64,000 nt of DNA from Eleusine coracana subsp. coracana (lineage: Eukaryota; Streptophyta; Magnoliopsida; Poales; Poaceae). Made by a program: the position numbers and the translations under genes. The notes beneath the pieces were generated by a model. The model did no database searches and had not been told where the DNA came from. It saw only the letters and a list, made by a program, of their open reading frames with translations. The DNA is taken from NCBI GenBank assembly GCA_032690845.1, contig CM064417.1:33052432-33116431 (forward strand), written 5' to 3'. Below are positions 33,376-44,637 of this stretch, piece by piece; position 1 is the stretch's first letter, and each line of letters starts with the position of its first letter.

Positions 33376-35028
33376 TATACGGACCGAAGGCGTACCAAGA
33401 GGGGGGGGGGGAGGGGGTGAATCGGTAAGCCGACCACAAATTCGAATACTTCAATTTCACGCCACCAGATCCTAGCAATCGTTGTAACCTAAGTAATTCT
33501 AGGAGGCCAAGACCCTACACATGCTAGTGTTCATGATGAGTACAAATGCGGAAGCTAAACACACTAGCCTATGCAAGCCACAAGTCAACCTAGTTACTAG
33601 AGCACATAATTGCATAATAGTAAAGAGGGGTCAAGGAATGCTCATGATTTTTTTTCTGAGGTCTCAGAAGGATGGCGCCTTCCCCTACTCCTCGTTGGAC
33701 CACTCCTGTCGGAGTGTCGGTCCCTCCCACCACCAAGTGGAGTTCTCGCACACGAGCCCGCGATCACTCCCGGAATGAAGACACGGTTGTGTCACCACTA
33801 CCACCAAGTCACAAGCTCGCCTCCCTCGAGATCTTGCTGGACTCCCCGAGCCAACACAGGCGCTCACTAGCGATGCCCCTTTCACCAGCGGGCTCAAACC
33901 GAGTACAAACGTGTGACGACCTTCACAACTGATCACAATAGGCTCGATCACCAACACCTAACCGGTCTAGGTCCCACCATAGACCAACAGTAACAATCTA
34001 GATCAAACTCTAAGGATACCCTAGCCTTTGATGTTGATAGATGCTCAAGTTACTCTCACTAGCACTCTCTAGATATCCAATATCTTCTCCTAGTGCTCTT
34101 CTCTTTTCCTCTTGGCTCTCACCAAATGCTCCAAGCTATTCCACTGGCCAACAGAGGTCTCCAAGACCCTAGCAACAAAGTTATATAGGTTTTCAACCTC
34201 CAACTAGCCGTTGCTCCATGAAATTACCTTTTTGGACGCACTGACCGGACTGTCCGGTCTCTGCCTGACTGGACCATCCAGTCACTCCTGGAATGGCTCC
34301 CAGTGTTGTTGGCTTCTCTGTCCTGGGTGATCTCTATACTGACTGGACCATTCGGTCACTTCCTTCTCTCTCCATTCCAGAGAGCACCCATTTCTACACC
34401 TCTCTATCTCGAGCTACCTCCATACAGACCGGACCGTTCTATCTCTACAGGTCTTCGCGCTGATAGACTTCCTGCAAACTGGTCTCTGATCTCCAACTGA
34501 ACATACAGTCCAGTCATCACTGACCCCTCCATCCGGTCACTCTATCCAAAAGCTGAAACTTCTCGTCCTCGCTTGACTTTGTTTCCCGGCTTCTTCGAAC
34601 AGTTCTTTGGCTTCTCCACTATCACCTAGTGCCTGTAATTTCATTGAGCATCCACGCACATCACTAACTAGCATGACCTAAAGAAACATGACCTAGACCC
34701 TCTTGATAGTCCGGTTTTTTCCTATGGACTGGAAGCCCTAACAACTAGACAAGTGTTCCAAACAATTGCTCCATAGCATGTCCTTAGCCTTGATCCATCT
34801 CCATCAACCCTTGGACTCCATCAAGCTCATCAAGCCTCCATGCTTTTGGTCATTGTCATCCATCGCCAAGGAAATAATCATCATCAATAGGATTTGTAGT
34901 AGAGTTTAGAGATGATATCTGCATAGACAACAGTCGTGTAGATATTAGCCCATAATTTCATAGTTGTCATTAATCACCAAAACATTCATACCTTGGGGAT
35001 CCAATCATCAATGGTCATGAAGCTTACA
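33376..35028 (-). mobile_element. Copia LTR, minus orientation
   Basis: Full-length relative of the 27289 LTR (1653 bp); its plus-side end has mutated (TATACGGACC for TGTAAGGACC). TATATAA is at 34181-34187 on the minus strand. Palindromes are centred at about 34251/34275 (24 bp), 34349 and 34435; the first is 64 bp upstream of TATA. The flanks TGCGC and TCATG do not match, so this LTR now joins two different elements through rearrangement. Confidence 0.85.
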
Positions 35029-35029
35029 T

Positions 35030-35215
35030 CATGCGAAGCATATTCAAGTAAAGCATCACTTCATAAGAGACCATGTTGAGAAGAAGGATATTGAATTGGT
35101 GAGTGTGCGGACTTATGAACAATTTGTGGATATCTTCACCAAGCCACTCGACGAGAAGCCCTTCAACAAGCTAAGGGGAGAACTAAATGTTCTCGACCTT
35201 TCGAACTTCACATGA
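35030..35215 (+). pseudogene. Copia RNase H C-terminal end
   Basis: 62 codons reading 'HHFIRDHVEKKDIELV', 'QFVDIFTKPLDEKPFNKLRG' and 'LNVLDLSNFT' then stop. This is the last part of Copia pol (the RNase H end, with the conserved DIFTKPL). Everything upstream (integrase, RT) is missing, cut at the LTR boundary at 35028. It is the only pol fragment of Copia type in the window. Confidence 0.85.
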
Positions 35216-36477
35216 GTAACCCTAAAGCTTGTCTTTTGTAAATATGTATAGCTTTCCTTTGTTTGTTTTTATTTGTGCCTTTGTTTTGTGCTTGTTTCTC
35301 TTTTTCTTGTAGGTCAACTTTGGACCTCCTTGAGGTAGCAATGGACATGGGTTAAGCTTGGGAAGGTTGTTCATGGTTTGCCCAAGGCTTTGAAGAATGG
35401 TCCATTGTGAGTAAGCTTGAGAAGGGAACAACTCATTGTTGGCACTTTGGATTGTAGCTTTTCTCTCTCTTTTCTTTAGCATCGCATCATGCATTTGTAT
35501 ACTTGTTGCACTTGCATTTGCACTCTTTGCATTCATGCATTCTTGCATCATGATACTTTATATGCTTCCAAGCATGTTTCTAGGGGGAGTTGCTTATTTA
35601 TAATGTAAGTATATGACCCTCTAGATGATCACATAGTGATCTTTGTGCTTCATGCCCATGGAGTCATGTTCAAACGGCTTCGAGGATAAATCTTCTTGCG
35701 TGGCTCAAAGACAAATGGCTCATACATTCCCAACACACTAATGACTAACCATGGCATACTTGAAGAAATATTTTGTTGAGTCATGTGTGTAGGGGGAGCT
35801 ATGGTGGAACACCATCGTGACCAAGGAGGAGCACCACGAAAGGGAGAGTTTTCTAACTCTTGCCATTTACTAATTGCTCCTTGGTTTTCTTGTGTTTTGT
35901 GTTTGGTTTTTGGTGATAGGTGGCAAAGGGAGAAAAGAACATGAAGATCAAAAAACCAAGTCAAGATTGAGAGAAGTACAAAAGGGGAGAAGGACATGAA
36001 GATACAAAAGTCATGAAATGGGTGATAGCATAGAGAGGGGAGAAGGACAAGAGAAGTCATGAAGACAAAAAAAAAAGATGGATGAGAAGAACATGAAGAG
36101 GTGCATGTTCACTTGGAGTACATATGAAGATCATGACAAGATGAACATCTACACCAATAAGGAGAAAAACAACAATGAACATCTACGTCTGTGGTGTGTG
36201 TCTACACCAACAAGATCAACTACCATGACACCATAATCGGCGCAAAATTCAACTCTAGCAAAGCTTCTAGTGCGCTACATGATTGGGTAGTTCTCCCTCA
36301 ACATCTAGCACATTCCAAGGGGGAGACTACTTCCAAGATAATTTTCAAACCTTTCTTTTCTCTTGGTTCCTCATTTTTGTTCGAGTATTTTGTCCCTTCC
36401 TTCTTATTCCTTTGAGACTTATTCATTTTGGATCATCATAAGTAGTGGTTGTCATCCATCACCAAAAAGGGGGAGAT
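35216..36477 (+). other. Copia 3' non-coding region and PPT
   Basis: About 1.25 kb of non-coding sequence typical of the stretch between Copia pol and the 3' LTR. It contains several GGGGGAG runs (near 35581, 35792, 36321). The polypurine tract AAAAAGGGGGAGA at 36464-36476 adjoins an LTR start. Confidence 0.7.
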
Positions 36478-36623
36478 TGTAAGGATCATGATCATTAAGG
36501 TCACCCTAAGGTATGAATGTTTTGGTTATGAATGACAAACATGAAATGTGACTAATGCCTACAAGAGAGTTGTGCGTGTAGGAAATCTTTTCTACTCTAT
36601 GATGATTGTAAATGGTTGCCTTA
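36478..36623 (+). mobile_element. First 146 bp of a Copia 3' LTR, interrupted
   Basis: Starts TGTAAGGATCATG right after the PPT and follows the family LTR to 'GGTTGCCTTA', where another LTR begins at 36624. It is the older 3' LTR, split by insertion or recombination. Confidence 0.78.
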
Positions 36624-38344
36624 TGTAAGCTTCATGACCATTGATGATTAGATCCCCAAGGTATGAATGTTTTGGTGATAGATGACAACTATGAAACTGT
36701 GGGCTAATATCTATATGAGTGTTGTCGATGCAGGAATCATCTCTAAACTCTATTACAAAACATATGGATGATGGTTGCCTTGGCGATTCATGACGATGAC
36801 CACAAGCATGGAGGCTTGATGAGCTTGATGGAGTACAAGGGTTGATGAAGATGGATCGAGGCTAAGAACAAGCTATGGAGCAAGTGTTGGGAACACTTGT
36901 CTAGTTGTTAGGGCTTTGAGTCCATAGGAAAAAACGGACTACTAAGGGGATCTAGGTCATTTCTGTTAGCTCATGTCTAGTCAATGATGTGCATGAATGC
37001 TCGGTGAAATCACAGGCACTAGGTGACAGTGGAGATGCTAAGGAACTGTTCGGAGAAGCCGGGAAACAAAGTCAAGCGAGGACGAGGAATTTCAGCTTCT
37101 GGACAGAGAGACCGGACAGTCGATCAAGGAGTGACCGGATTGTACGGTCAACAGAGGAGAGGACAGTCTAGATAGAAGACCAGCAAGGAATCTAACTGCA
37201 CTAGAGGCCATAGAGACCAGAAGGTCCAGTCTACTGACCGGACGGTCCGGTCAGGACTAGTGAAATGCAAGTCAGAGAGGAAGAAAGGTTTTGGAGTCCG
37301 ACGATGATGTCCGACGCGTCGGACTTGTCCGATGTGGGACCGACCGCACGGTCCGGTCTTCTGACCGGACGGTCCGATCAGTACGAGGAAATTGCCTACG
37401 CACAGTGAAGCCAATGGCTCGAGGAGTCGTTCCAGGAGTGACCGGACAGTCTGGTCAGGCAGAGATCGGACAGTCCGGTTAGTGCGTCGAGAAAGGTGAT
37501 TTCATGGAGCAATGGTTAGTTGGAGGTTGGAAGCCTATATAACTTCATTATTGGAGTCTTGGAGACCTCTCTTGGCTAGTGGAATTGCTTGGAGCATTTG
37601 GTAAGAGCCAAAAGAAAAAGAGGAGAGCACTAGGAGGAGATATTGCATATCTTGAGAGTGCTAGTGAGAGTAACATGGAGTGATCTTGCACATCTAAGGC
37701 TAGGTGTCCTTGAGGGTGTGATCTAGGCTGTTACTCTTCGTCTATGGTGAGACCTAGACCGGCTAGGTGTCAGTGATCGAGCCTATCGTGATCGATTGTG
37801 AAGGCCGTCACATGTTTGTACACGGTTTGAGCCTGCCGGTGAAAGGGGCATCTCTAGTGAGCGCCCGTGGCGGCTCGGAGAGTTTGGCAAGTTCTCGAGG
37901 GAGGCGAGCTTGTGCCTTGGTGGCAACGTTGACGCGCACTGTGTCTTCAGTTTGGGAGTAATTGCGGGCTCGTGGGTGGAACTCCACATTGGTGGCGGGA
38001 GGGACCAGGACTCCGACGGGAGTGGTCCAACGAGGAGTAGGGGAAGGCGCCATCCTTTCGAGACCTGAGGAAAAAATCATGAGCATTCCTTGACCCCTCT
38101 TTACTATTCTGCATTTGTGTGCTATAGTTGATAGGGTGACTTGTGGCTTGCATAGGCTAGTGGGTTTGGCTTCCGCATTGTGTACTCATCATGAACACTA
38201 GCATATGTAGGGTCTTGGCCTACTAGAATTACTTAGGTTGCAACGATCGTTAGGTTCTAGTGGTGTGATACTAAAGTATTCGAATTTGTGCTCGTCTACC
38301 AATTCACCCCCCCCCCCCTTCTTGGTACGCCTTCAGTCCTTACA
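36624..38344 (+). mobile_element. 5' LTR of a plus-strand Copia element
   Basis: 1721 bp, TGTAAGCTTCATGACC to CAGTCCTTACA. The TATA box TATATAA is at 37536-37542. Palindrome pairs upstream are at about 37118/37141, 37223/37244, 37350/37371 and 37448/37472. The initiator tRNA-Met PBS follows at 38347-38358. Confidence 0.92.
37111..37480 (+). promoter_or_regulatory. Four palindrome pairs upstream of the Copia TATA box
   Basis: Pair spacings are 23, 21, 21 and 24 bp. The last centre (37472) is 64 bp upstream of TATATAA at 37536. A separate short TCCGACG/CGTCGGA palindrome (37296-37330) lies among them. An enhancer role like the U3 repeat boxes of tobacco Tnt1 is an inference. Confidence 0.55.
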
Positions 38345-38346
38345 AT

Positions 38347-38358
38347 TGGTATCAGAGC
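38347..38358 (+). other. Primer-binding site, initiator tRNA-Met
   Basis: TGGTATCAGAGC lies two bases after the LTR end, the standard Copia primer site. Confidence 0.92.
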
Positions 38359-38507
38359 TAAGTGCTCATCTTTGAGGCTTCACTGCCTTGAGTAAGGATG
38401 CCGGGACAGGTGGGGAGTATTCCCATATTCAATGGATAGGACTACAGGTATTGGAAGGCTCATATGCAAGCCTACCTGGAGTCCCTTGATCTGGAGATAT
38501 GGATGGT

Positions 38508-40019
38508 TATTGGCACTTCCCAAGTGCCCCTTTTATATGTGAATATCACCCCAATTAGAGCATAATTGATACTAATTTAGGCCATTTACCTGTGATATTG
38601 TCTATATATTTGTTTATACGTTGTTTTGGAGCTTTATTGCACAAACAGGTAAAATTGGTGATTAATGCGACGATGCAGAGGACAGGAGTCCAGAACCGAC
38701 AAAAAGCACTGAAGAAGCCCAGTGTGCCGATCGACGCAAGGGTGTTTTGGCCCACAAAAGTGACCGAGGCCCATTCCACATGTTTATGGGAGTTTATCTG
38801 CACAAGACACTTGAAGATATTTGTCTAGAAGATTTATTGAACTTCAAGAAGATATATGGAACTTCAAGATCTCAACGTGCAGTACAAGACTTTATCTCGA
38901 AGGAAAAGGCCCACATGGCAGCTGTGGAAGACAGAGGAACTGACTCAGGGAAGAAATCAGAGAAGACATGGCTTACGCAGATCGACGCAACCGCCTTATT
39001 TGCTAGAAACCGAGTCCTTTACAAGTAGAACCCCTATAAATACTTGTAAACCCTCACCGCAGAGAGGAAGAAGGGCGACAGAGGGACACCAGATCCATGA
39101 GTTAGAGCCACGGAGGCTTGCCCCGTTAGAATAGATATCTAGTTGAGTTTCAAGAACCATTGGAGTTAAGAGTTGATCCGTCAAGGTAGGCCATCTCGAC
39201 GAGGATGAATCTTACTCTATGTATCTCAAGGATGATTGAATATGTTGCTGATAGTTTTGGTGATTTGTCTATCTTGATTCTATAATCATGCATGTGCTTA
39301 TTCCAATTGCTTAGTTCTAGGCTAAGTAAGTAGATATTATCTTAATCATGGTGATTAGGATAGTATTCGGACATTGTATTGATTATGGTTGCTTGATGAT
39401 GCTAGTGGTGTGGTTTAGCGGTGACAGCACTAAGCCTGCGCAGCACTATTGGATAGTTAAGTACGGTAAGATACTCGCGCGATTAAGGGTTTCCTCTCGG
39501 CAGCGATAAATCGGGAGCCGCTCGGAAAGCAGGGTGGTCTTACTCATTATAGGTTTTCATTGATCTATGTAATTACCCATTATGATGCTATTCAATTAGA
39601 CTCTCTGGTTACGATCTCACTAGTTGATATCTGGCTACTCACTTAACAGCATAGGTTTACAAGATCTGGCACACTTTGGCTCAGATTCACTGGTGTGCCG
39701 ATCGGCTCAAGTCCTACGCCGATCGGCACAACAACTTTGGCTTAGATTCACCAGTGTGCCAATCGGCTCGACTCCTGCGCCGATCGGCGCAATGACAGAT
39801 TTACTGTCTGGCGCACCTTTGCGCTCGCCAATCTCCCTTTCATGCAATCTGATTTTGACAGTAGCCTTGACTAGATCTTTTACTGTTAACTTGGTTTAAT
39901 AAATTCCTAAGGTCCCAGTGGATTCGATAAACCTTGGAATACTCAATTCAAGAAAAAAATCCTACAATCGTACACCGTCCTCTTGTGGTTTATAAGTGGG
40001 TGCGTAGATACGACCAACA
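38508..40019 (+). mobile_element. Athila-like solo LTR nested in Copia gag
   Basis: 1512 bp, TATTGGCAC (family TGTTGGCAC) to GACCAACA. A perfect 5-bp target duplication ATGGT is at 38503-38507 and 40020-40024, and excising it restores the Copia gag frame (Trp-Met-Val-Thr). The TATA box TATAAATA is at 39035-39042. Two palindrome pairs remain (39699/39720, 39760/39781). At 38725 and 38975 only one palindrome is left where the other LTRs have two. Confidence 0.95.
39035..39042 (+). promoter_or_regulatory. LTR TATA box
   Basis: TATAAATA in CCCCTATAAATACTTG, conserved in all full copies of this LTR (minus strand at 5198-5205 and 13186-13193). It marks the U3/R promoter. Confidence 0.7.
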
Positions 40020-41574
40020 ATGGTGACCCATGAATCGGATGCGGATGTGAACGTTCTTGAGCTTGATTTCATTAAGAACAACACTAAGGCCAAGAATGCT
40101 CTGTTTGCATGCATATCTAAGGATGTCTTTGCTAGGTTGGATGCTAGTTCCACAACACATGGTATCTGGACTGAGATTCAGGGCTCCATGAGGGCACCAA
40201 TGATGTCAAAGAGGAAAGATACTATGTGCTGAAGAACGAATATGATAACTTCACTAGATTGCCACATGAGAGAGCTAACACAGTGTATTCTCATTTTTAT
40301 GTGCTAGTGGAGGAGATCAATGCACATGGGGATGGTTTCAAGCTCAAGCCTGTGGAGGTCACCAGAAGATTCTTAAGACTTTTCAAAGACCCCAAGTATG
40401 AGTCCATCATCACCTTCACCTTGCAAGGTGACCTCAAGACCAAGACCATGAAGGATATACTTGGCAAGATCACTGCCTTCGAGAGTTACCAGTTGGGGAT
40501 GGATGATCCATAACCATCCACCCTTGCTCTTCAGGCTGACAAGCAAGAGCAAGAAAAACAAGAAGAAGGCAGTCGTTGAAGAGGATGAAGATGATGATGA
40601 TGAAGGTGACTTGACTGAGGACTTGGCTCTTCTCATGAAGAAGATAAAGACCTTCAAGAACAAGTTTGCCTCCAAGTCCAAGGGGAAGTGCTTCAATTGT
40701 GGCTCAAAAAATCACTTTGTTAAAGAGTGCCCAAAGCCCAAGAGGAAAGCTTTCATGTCCCAAGAGTCAAGTGATGATGAAGAAGAAGAAGATTCCAAAG
40801 CCAAGCAAAAGAAGAACAGGAACTTCAACAAGGACAAGAGCAAAGGCAAAGGCAAAGCTCAAGATAACAAGAAGTTCTCTCGCAAGGTCTTTGTTGGAGA
40901 GTGGACAAGTGACAACCCCAGTGACACATCCTCTTCCTTAAGCGATGATGAAGAAGTGGCCGGCCTAGCCATGATCAAGATCACATGTCCACGAGCTCTT
41001 CCTCCACCTCCCATGTGCCTCATGGCCGCAAGCCACCTTGGGGAGAGTGAGAATGAGAGCAGCGATGATAGCGATGATGAGGAGCTCTCTTGTGTCGAGC
41101 TATGGAGTATGCTTGAGCAAGCCCGTGATATCACCATTAAGAAATCCAAAATGTTGGATGTGGTAAGAAAAGAGTGTAAGTTGGCTAAGGACCGTGTTGT
41201 TGACCTTGAGAGTGAGCTCAAGTACCTTGTCACGTCTCATGAGGCCCTAAACAAGAGTTATGACAAACTCAAGGGTGATCATATAGAGCTTCATGAGAAG
41301 TACAAGGCCCTTGAGATTACTTATGAGGCCATCAATGTTGAGAACCTTACCTCTCCCTCCTCTAGTTCATCAATGAGCGATGCTTCTACTATGTGTGATG
41401 AACTAACCATCTCGGTTGAGGTTTCTTCTCTTGAGCCATTTGTTTTGAAGGAATATTACAAGCTCAAGAAAGAAAGGAAAATGGTGATGGATGGCTTCGA
41501 GAGACTTGCACGCGATAGAGCCGTCCACAAGGAGATTCTTGGGAAGAATCTTATGAACAATGTGTCCCACCGGG

Positions 41575-42420
41575 TGATAAGGACACGACGACGGTGTCCG
41601 GATTTTGTTCCAATCTTTTATGGTACTAGTAGCAAAATAATCTTCCTTTGAATTTTATTAATGAAACAGCCAACACCAAAATAACAAACAGCAAGAATAG
41701 CAATTATGAAACAAGTGTGCAGCTTGTGACGACCCAGAATTTTGCCTTAGTCGATAAACAATAAATCACCTCAAAATAACTTGATGTATTCAAACAATGC
41801 TATGCAGATAATATTATTCAATAGTCCTCACCACTAGGAACTATGTCACAACCAGCAAATAGTATAGTATAGATGCAAACGTACTATCTTTGATTAATCT
41901 TGATGATGCGAATTAGCAGACCAAGTAACTCACGGCAGATTCCAGTGACTGAGATTAATTAACCAAACAGGAACTCGTTGATAGATTAAAGGATCAGCTT
42001 ATAGGATTTCAACCAAACCTAGATAAAACTCTCCACCCGTGTCCAAGAAGGACACGATCAGACAGAGAAGAATTTTGCAGGAATTCCAGAACGCACCCAA
42101 GCACAGCAGTTTGATCACGTTCTCACACAATCCTTGATGGATGAATGGATGCCGTCACCACAGTAGAGAGATGGCGGCGCTGTTCTTCTCTCGGGATAAA
42201 ACCTCAGCAGGGAGAAACACTAATCCAAAACCTAATCTCCCCCAAGGAGCGACGGCTCCCTAGCTTTATGTGCGCACAGGCACAGACTCACGCTACATGC
42301 ACCCATCGCCTATTTGCAGCAGAGGATGCGACAGATGAGGCCCTCGAGCAGCAAACAAAAGAGGTGTCTGTCCAAGTGTCCACACATAAACGTAAGCATG
42401 GTTAGTGCTCCGCGAACAAG
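41575..42420 (-). mobile_element. Diverged Ty3-type LTR fragment
   Basis: Starts TGATAAGGACACGACGACGG, as the LTRs at 20998 and 25981 do. It keeps scattered matches, such as the CCACCCGTGTCC and GATCACG region (about 42035-42120). Later sequence diverges and no second end or target duplication was found. The frame at 42145-42405 is part of it. Confidence 0.65.
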
Positions 42421-42577
42421 GCAGAGGGCACCTACGAGATTACTGCAGATTCTGTGAAGATATGCTGTAAATTTCTGTGATAAGATGTTGGCTATATTCT
42501 GCGATGTAAATATTATGTCTGCAGATTCTATGATTTATGTGTACATATATCAATTTTATTTTATTTAAAAAGAAACA

Positions 42578-42851
42578 TGTAGCGGCGGTTAACATCTTCA
42601 ACCGCCGCTACTGTCGGAACAAAATAGCGGCGGTTGAAGATATCAACCGCCGATATTGGACTCGTGCAGTAGCGGCGGTTGACATCTTCAACCGTCGCTA
42701 TAAAGTGGTCTGTAGCGGCGGTTGGTTTCGGCGTCACACCACCCGTCGCTACAAATGCATATTTGTAGCTGCGTTTGCGTAGCGGCAGGGTGGCCTGCCC
42801 GTCGCTACAGTGTCTTTCCAACCATCGCTATAGGGCCTTTTTGCTATTGTG
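42578..42851. mobile_element. CACTA-like terminal fragment with hairpin array
   Basis: Repeated inverted units TAGCGGCGGTTGA...TCAACCGCCGCTA at about 42581-42612, 42626-42653 and 42669-42700, with further decayed ones to 42830. The right end, read on the minus strand, is CACAATAGCAAAAAGGCCC, similar to CACTA-type termini. Such subterminal arrays are typical of CACTA elements. The left end is not identified and no transposase is present. Confidence 0.6.
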
Positions 42852-44637
42852 TTTGGTGCGAGAGAACATATTTTCGTTTAGTATTGTAGGAGATATGAGG
42901 TCAGGATATTCTCTTGGTTCTGAATGTTTTTTTCTTCTGAAATTGTGAAGTTACACTCGCAGCTTTCAATTTGGCAGGCCCTTTTAAAATATCTACAGAA
43001 CTATACTAATGATTTTATTCAGTAATGTAGGATGATGATATATGCATTTTTAAAGTATACTACTTGCTGTAAGTTTTCATTATAATTTATGAAATTCGAT
43101 TTCTATGAAGTTTAAAACCAAGGCTGCACTATTCCCCTTCTCTTTAGGTCAGCGCTAATAACTAAATTGCATGGTGTTCAATCCAGCCATCCAAAAAAAA
43201 AAAAATCGAGTTCACGTTGGTGCGTGCCACTGCCTATCCGTGCCCTTTTTAAGTTGTTTTCTTTATTTTATTTCATGTCCTAATGTATTCAGGCTAGGCG
43301 TATGCACTTTTCAGGAATCATACTTATCAATAAGATGCAAAAATAAATATCTTTCCATGGAGACAAAAATTTAAAATCACACAATCTTGATATGCAAAGC
43401 AATTTTACCCTAATAAAGTTATAATTTTAATTTATGTAACATTTTAGCTCCTATTGAAAAGCACAATGGACTTTCATATCATCAAAATAAGGTAATATCT
43501 ATGATTAATCTGTATATGTCTGTGAAGCATGGTAGTAGCAGTGTTGAGTCAGTGCAATTGAAGATGTGACTATAAATTTATGAATGAATCGTTTGGATGA
43601 AGGACAAATATTCTTCAGTCAGTGCAGTAACATAGTCTTTTGTAATCTTTGAATAAGGTGTAGAACCATTTTTCATTTTCAAACTTCCTGTGATTTGAAT
43701 AAAGTCCAAATTTATTATAGTAAATTTTCTAAAACCCGTCGTAACACAGACACTTTGCTAGTTTGTCATCGAATTTGTAAGCATTTTATAACACGTGCGA
43801 TCATTTCTCGTTAGGATTTGACACCGAATATGTGAGTCTCAATCTGTTTTTTTTTTCTGTTTGAAAATCTAAACACGCTGAAGAGCATGAACACTGTCAT
43901 TTCTCAATAGCATTTCTCAGATTCGAAGCATAGCTAAATATTCAATAAAATGGATTATAATTTCCTCTTCCCTGATGCATGTATGAATAAGATCGAGTAC
44001 CGTGAAACGATGATCTGTACACACTCTCCATGTCACTCCATAGATGAACGTGCCCGTTAATAAAAACTTGCCAAGTAACGGCACAAAACAGCACGACACG
44101 GAGCGTGCTCTCTCTCTGGTGTGTAAAATCCCTCGCGGCGCGCATGGCATCCGCACGTACACCGGAGTAGGAGTAATGAATGACCCGGAGGCGTTTTATT
44201 CTAGATGCGTGTGCGCCGCCGCGAGATTGAACCGGAGCCGGTTCCCTCGGCGTGGCTTGGGAAGCCACGTCCTCACTCAGCCGCACTATCGCCTACATAC
44301 ATGCGCGCAGGGGTGGCAAGTTAATGCTGGGATCGGTTTCCGCAGCTAAAAATCCACTGAAATCTTCTCGCAATTACTGCAACTCGGCTCGCTTTCCCAT
44401 CATTATGTGCTCTCCCTTGCCTTCCCCAGTTAATCCTCCTCCGTCTTCACGCTGATTGCACATGTTCACATCCACCATCACCGTTACTCTTTGATCCGCA
44501 GAGGGAGTATATATATATATATAAGTGCACTAGTAACCTTCCATTGCCACTACTCGGCGTCTTCATCGTCCATCGAGCACGCGTGCTGCGCTCAAATCCT
44601 TCCTTGTGTTGCGTGTGAATATTGATCTCGATCGGCA
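42852..44637. other. Intergenic upstream region of the RKD gene
   Basis: AT-rich, with an A run near 43190. No conserved reading frame. A (TA)n stretch at 44508-44524 ending TATAA lies about 115 bp before the RKD start codon and is the most likely TATA element. The overlapping frames at 43917-44455 on both strands lack support. Confidence 0.5.
44508..44524 (+). promoter_or_regulatory. Candidate TATA box of the RKD gene
   Basis: TATATATATATATATAA about 115 bp upstream of the ATG. It could equally be a neutral TA microsatellite. Confidence 0.4.

Larger units (their letters stand above)
38398..41574 (+). pseudogene. Copia Gag (UBN2), split by a solo LTR
   Basis: ATG at 38398 begins 'MPGQVGSIPIFNG' followed by an in-frame TAG (38437-38439). 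The frame 'YWKAHMQAYLESLD' is cut at 38507 and resumes at 40020. The second part has a frameshift near 40180, a TAA near 40511 and then a long open piece (40461-41574) with an intact CX2CX4HX4C knuckle (CFNCGSKNHFVKECP), acidic Ser-rich tracts and a coiled-coil region ('DLESELKYLVTSHEALNKSYDKLKGD' region in two parts). It ends where a diverged Ty3 LTR joins at 41575. It is homologous to 18986-20992. Not functional. Confidence 0.88.

Noticed and set aside
33376..35028. Solo LTR with target duplication
   Set aside because: Flanks TGCGC and TCATG do not match; it more likely marks a rearranged junction.
43917..44455. Overlapping ORFs on both strands upstream of RKD
   Set aside because: No domain or splice support; the region is likely promoter or 5' sequence of the RKD gene.
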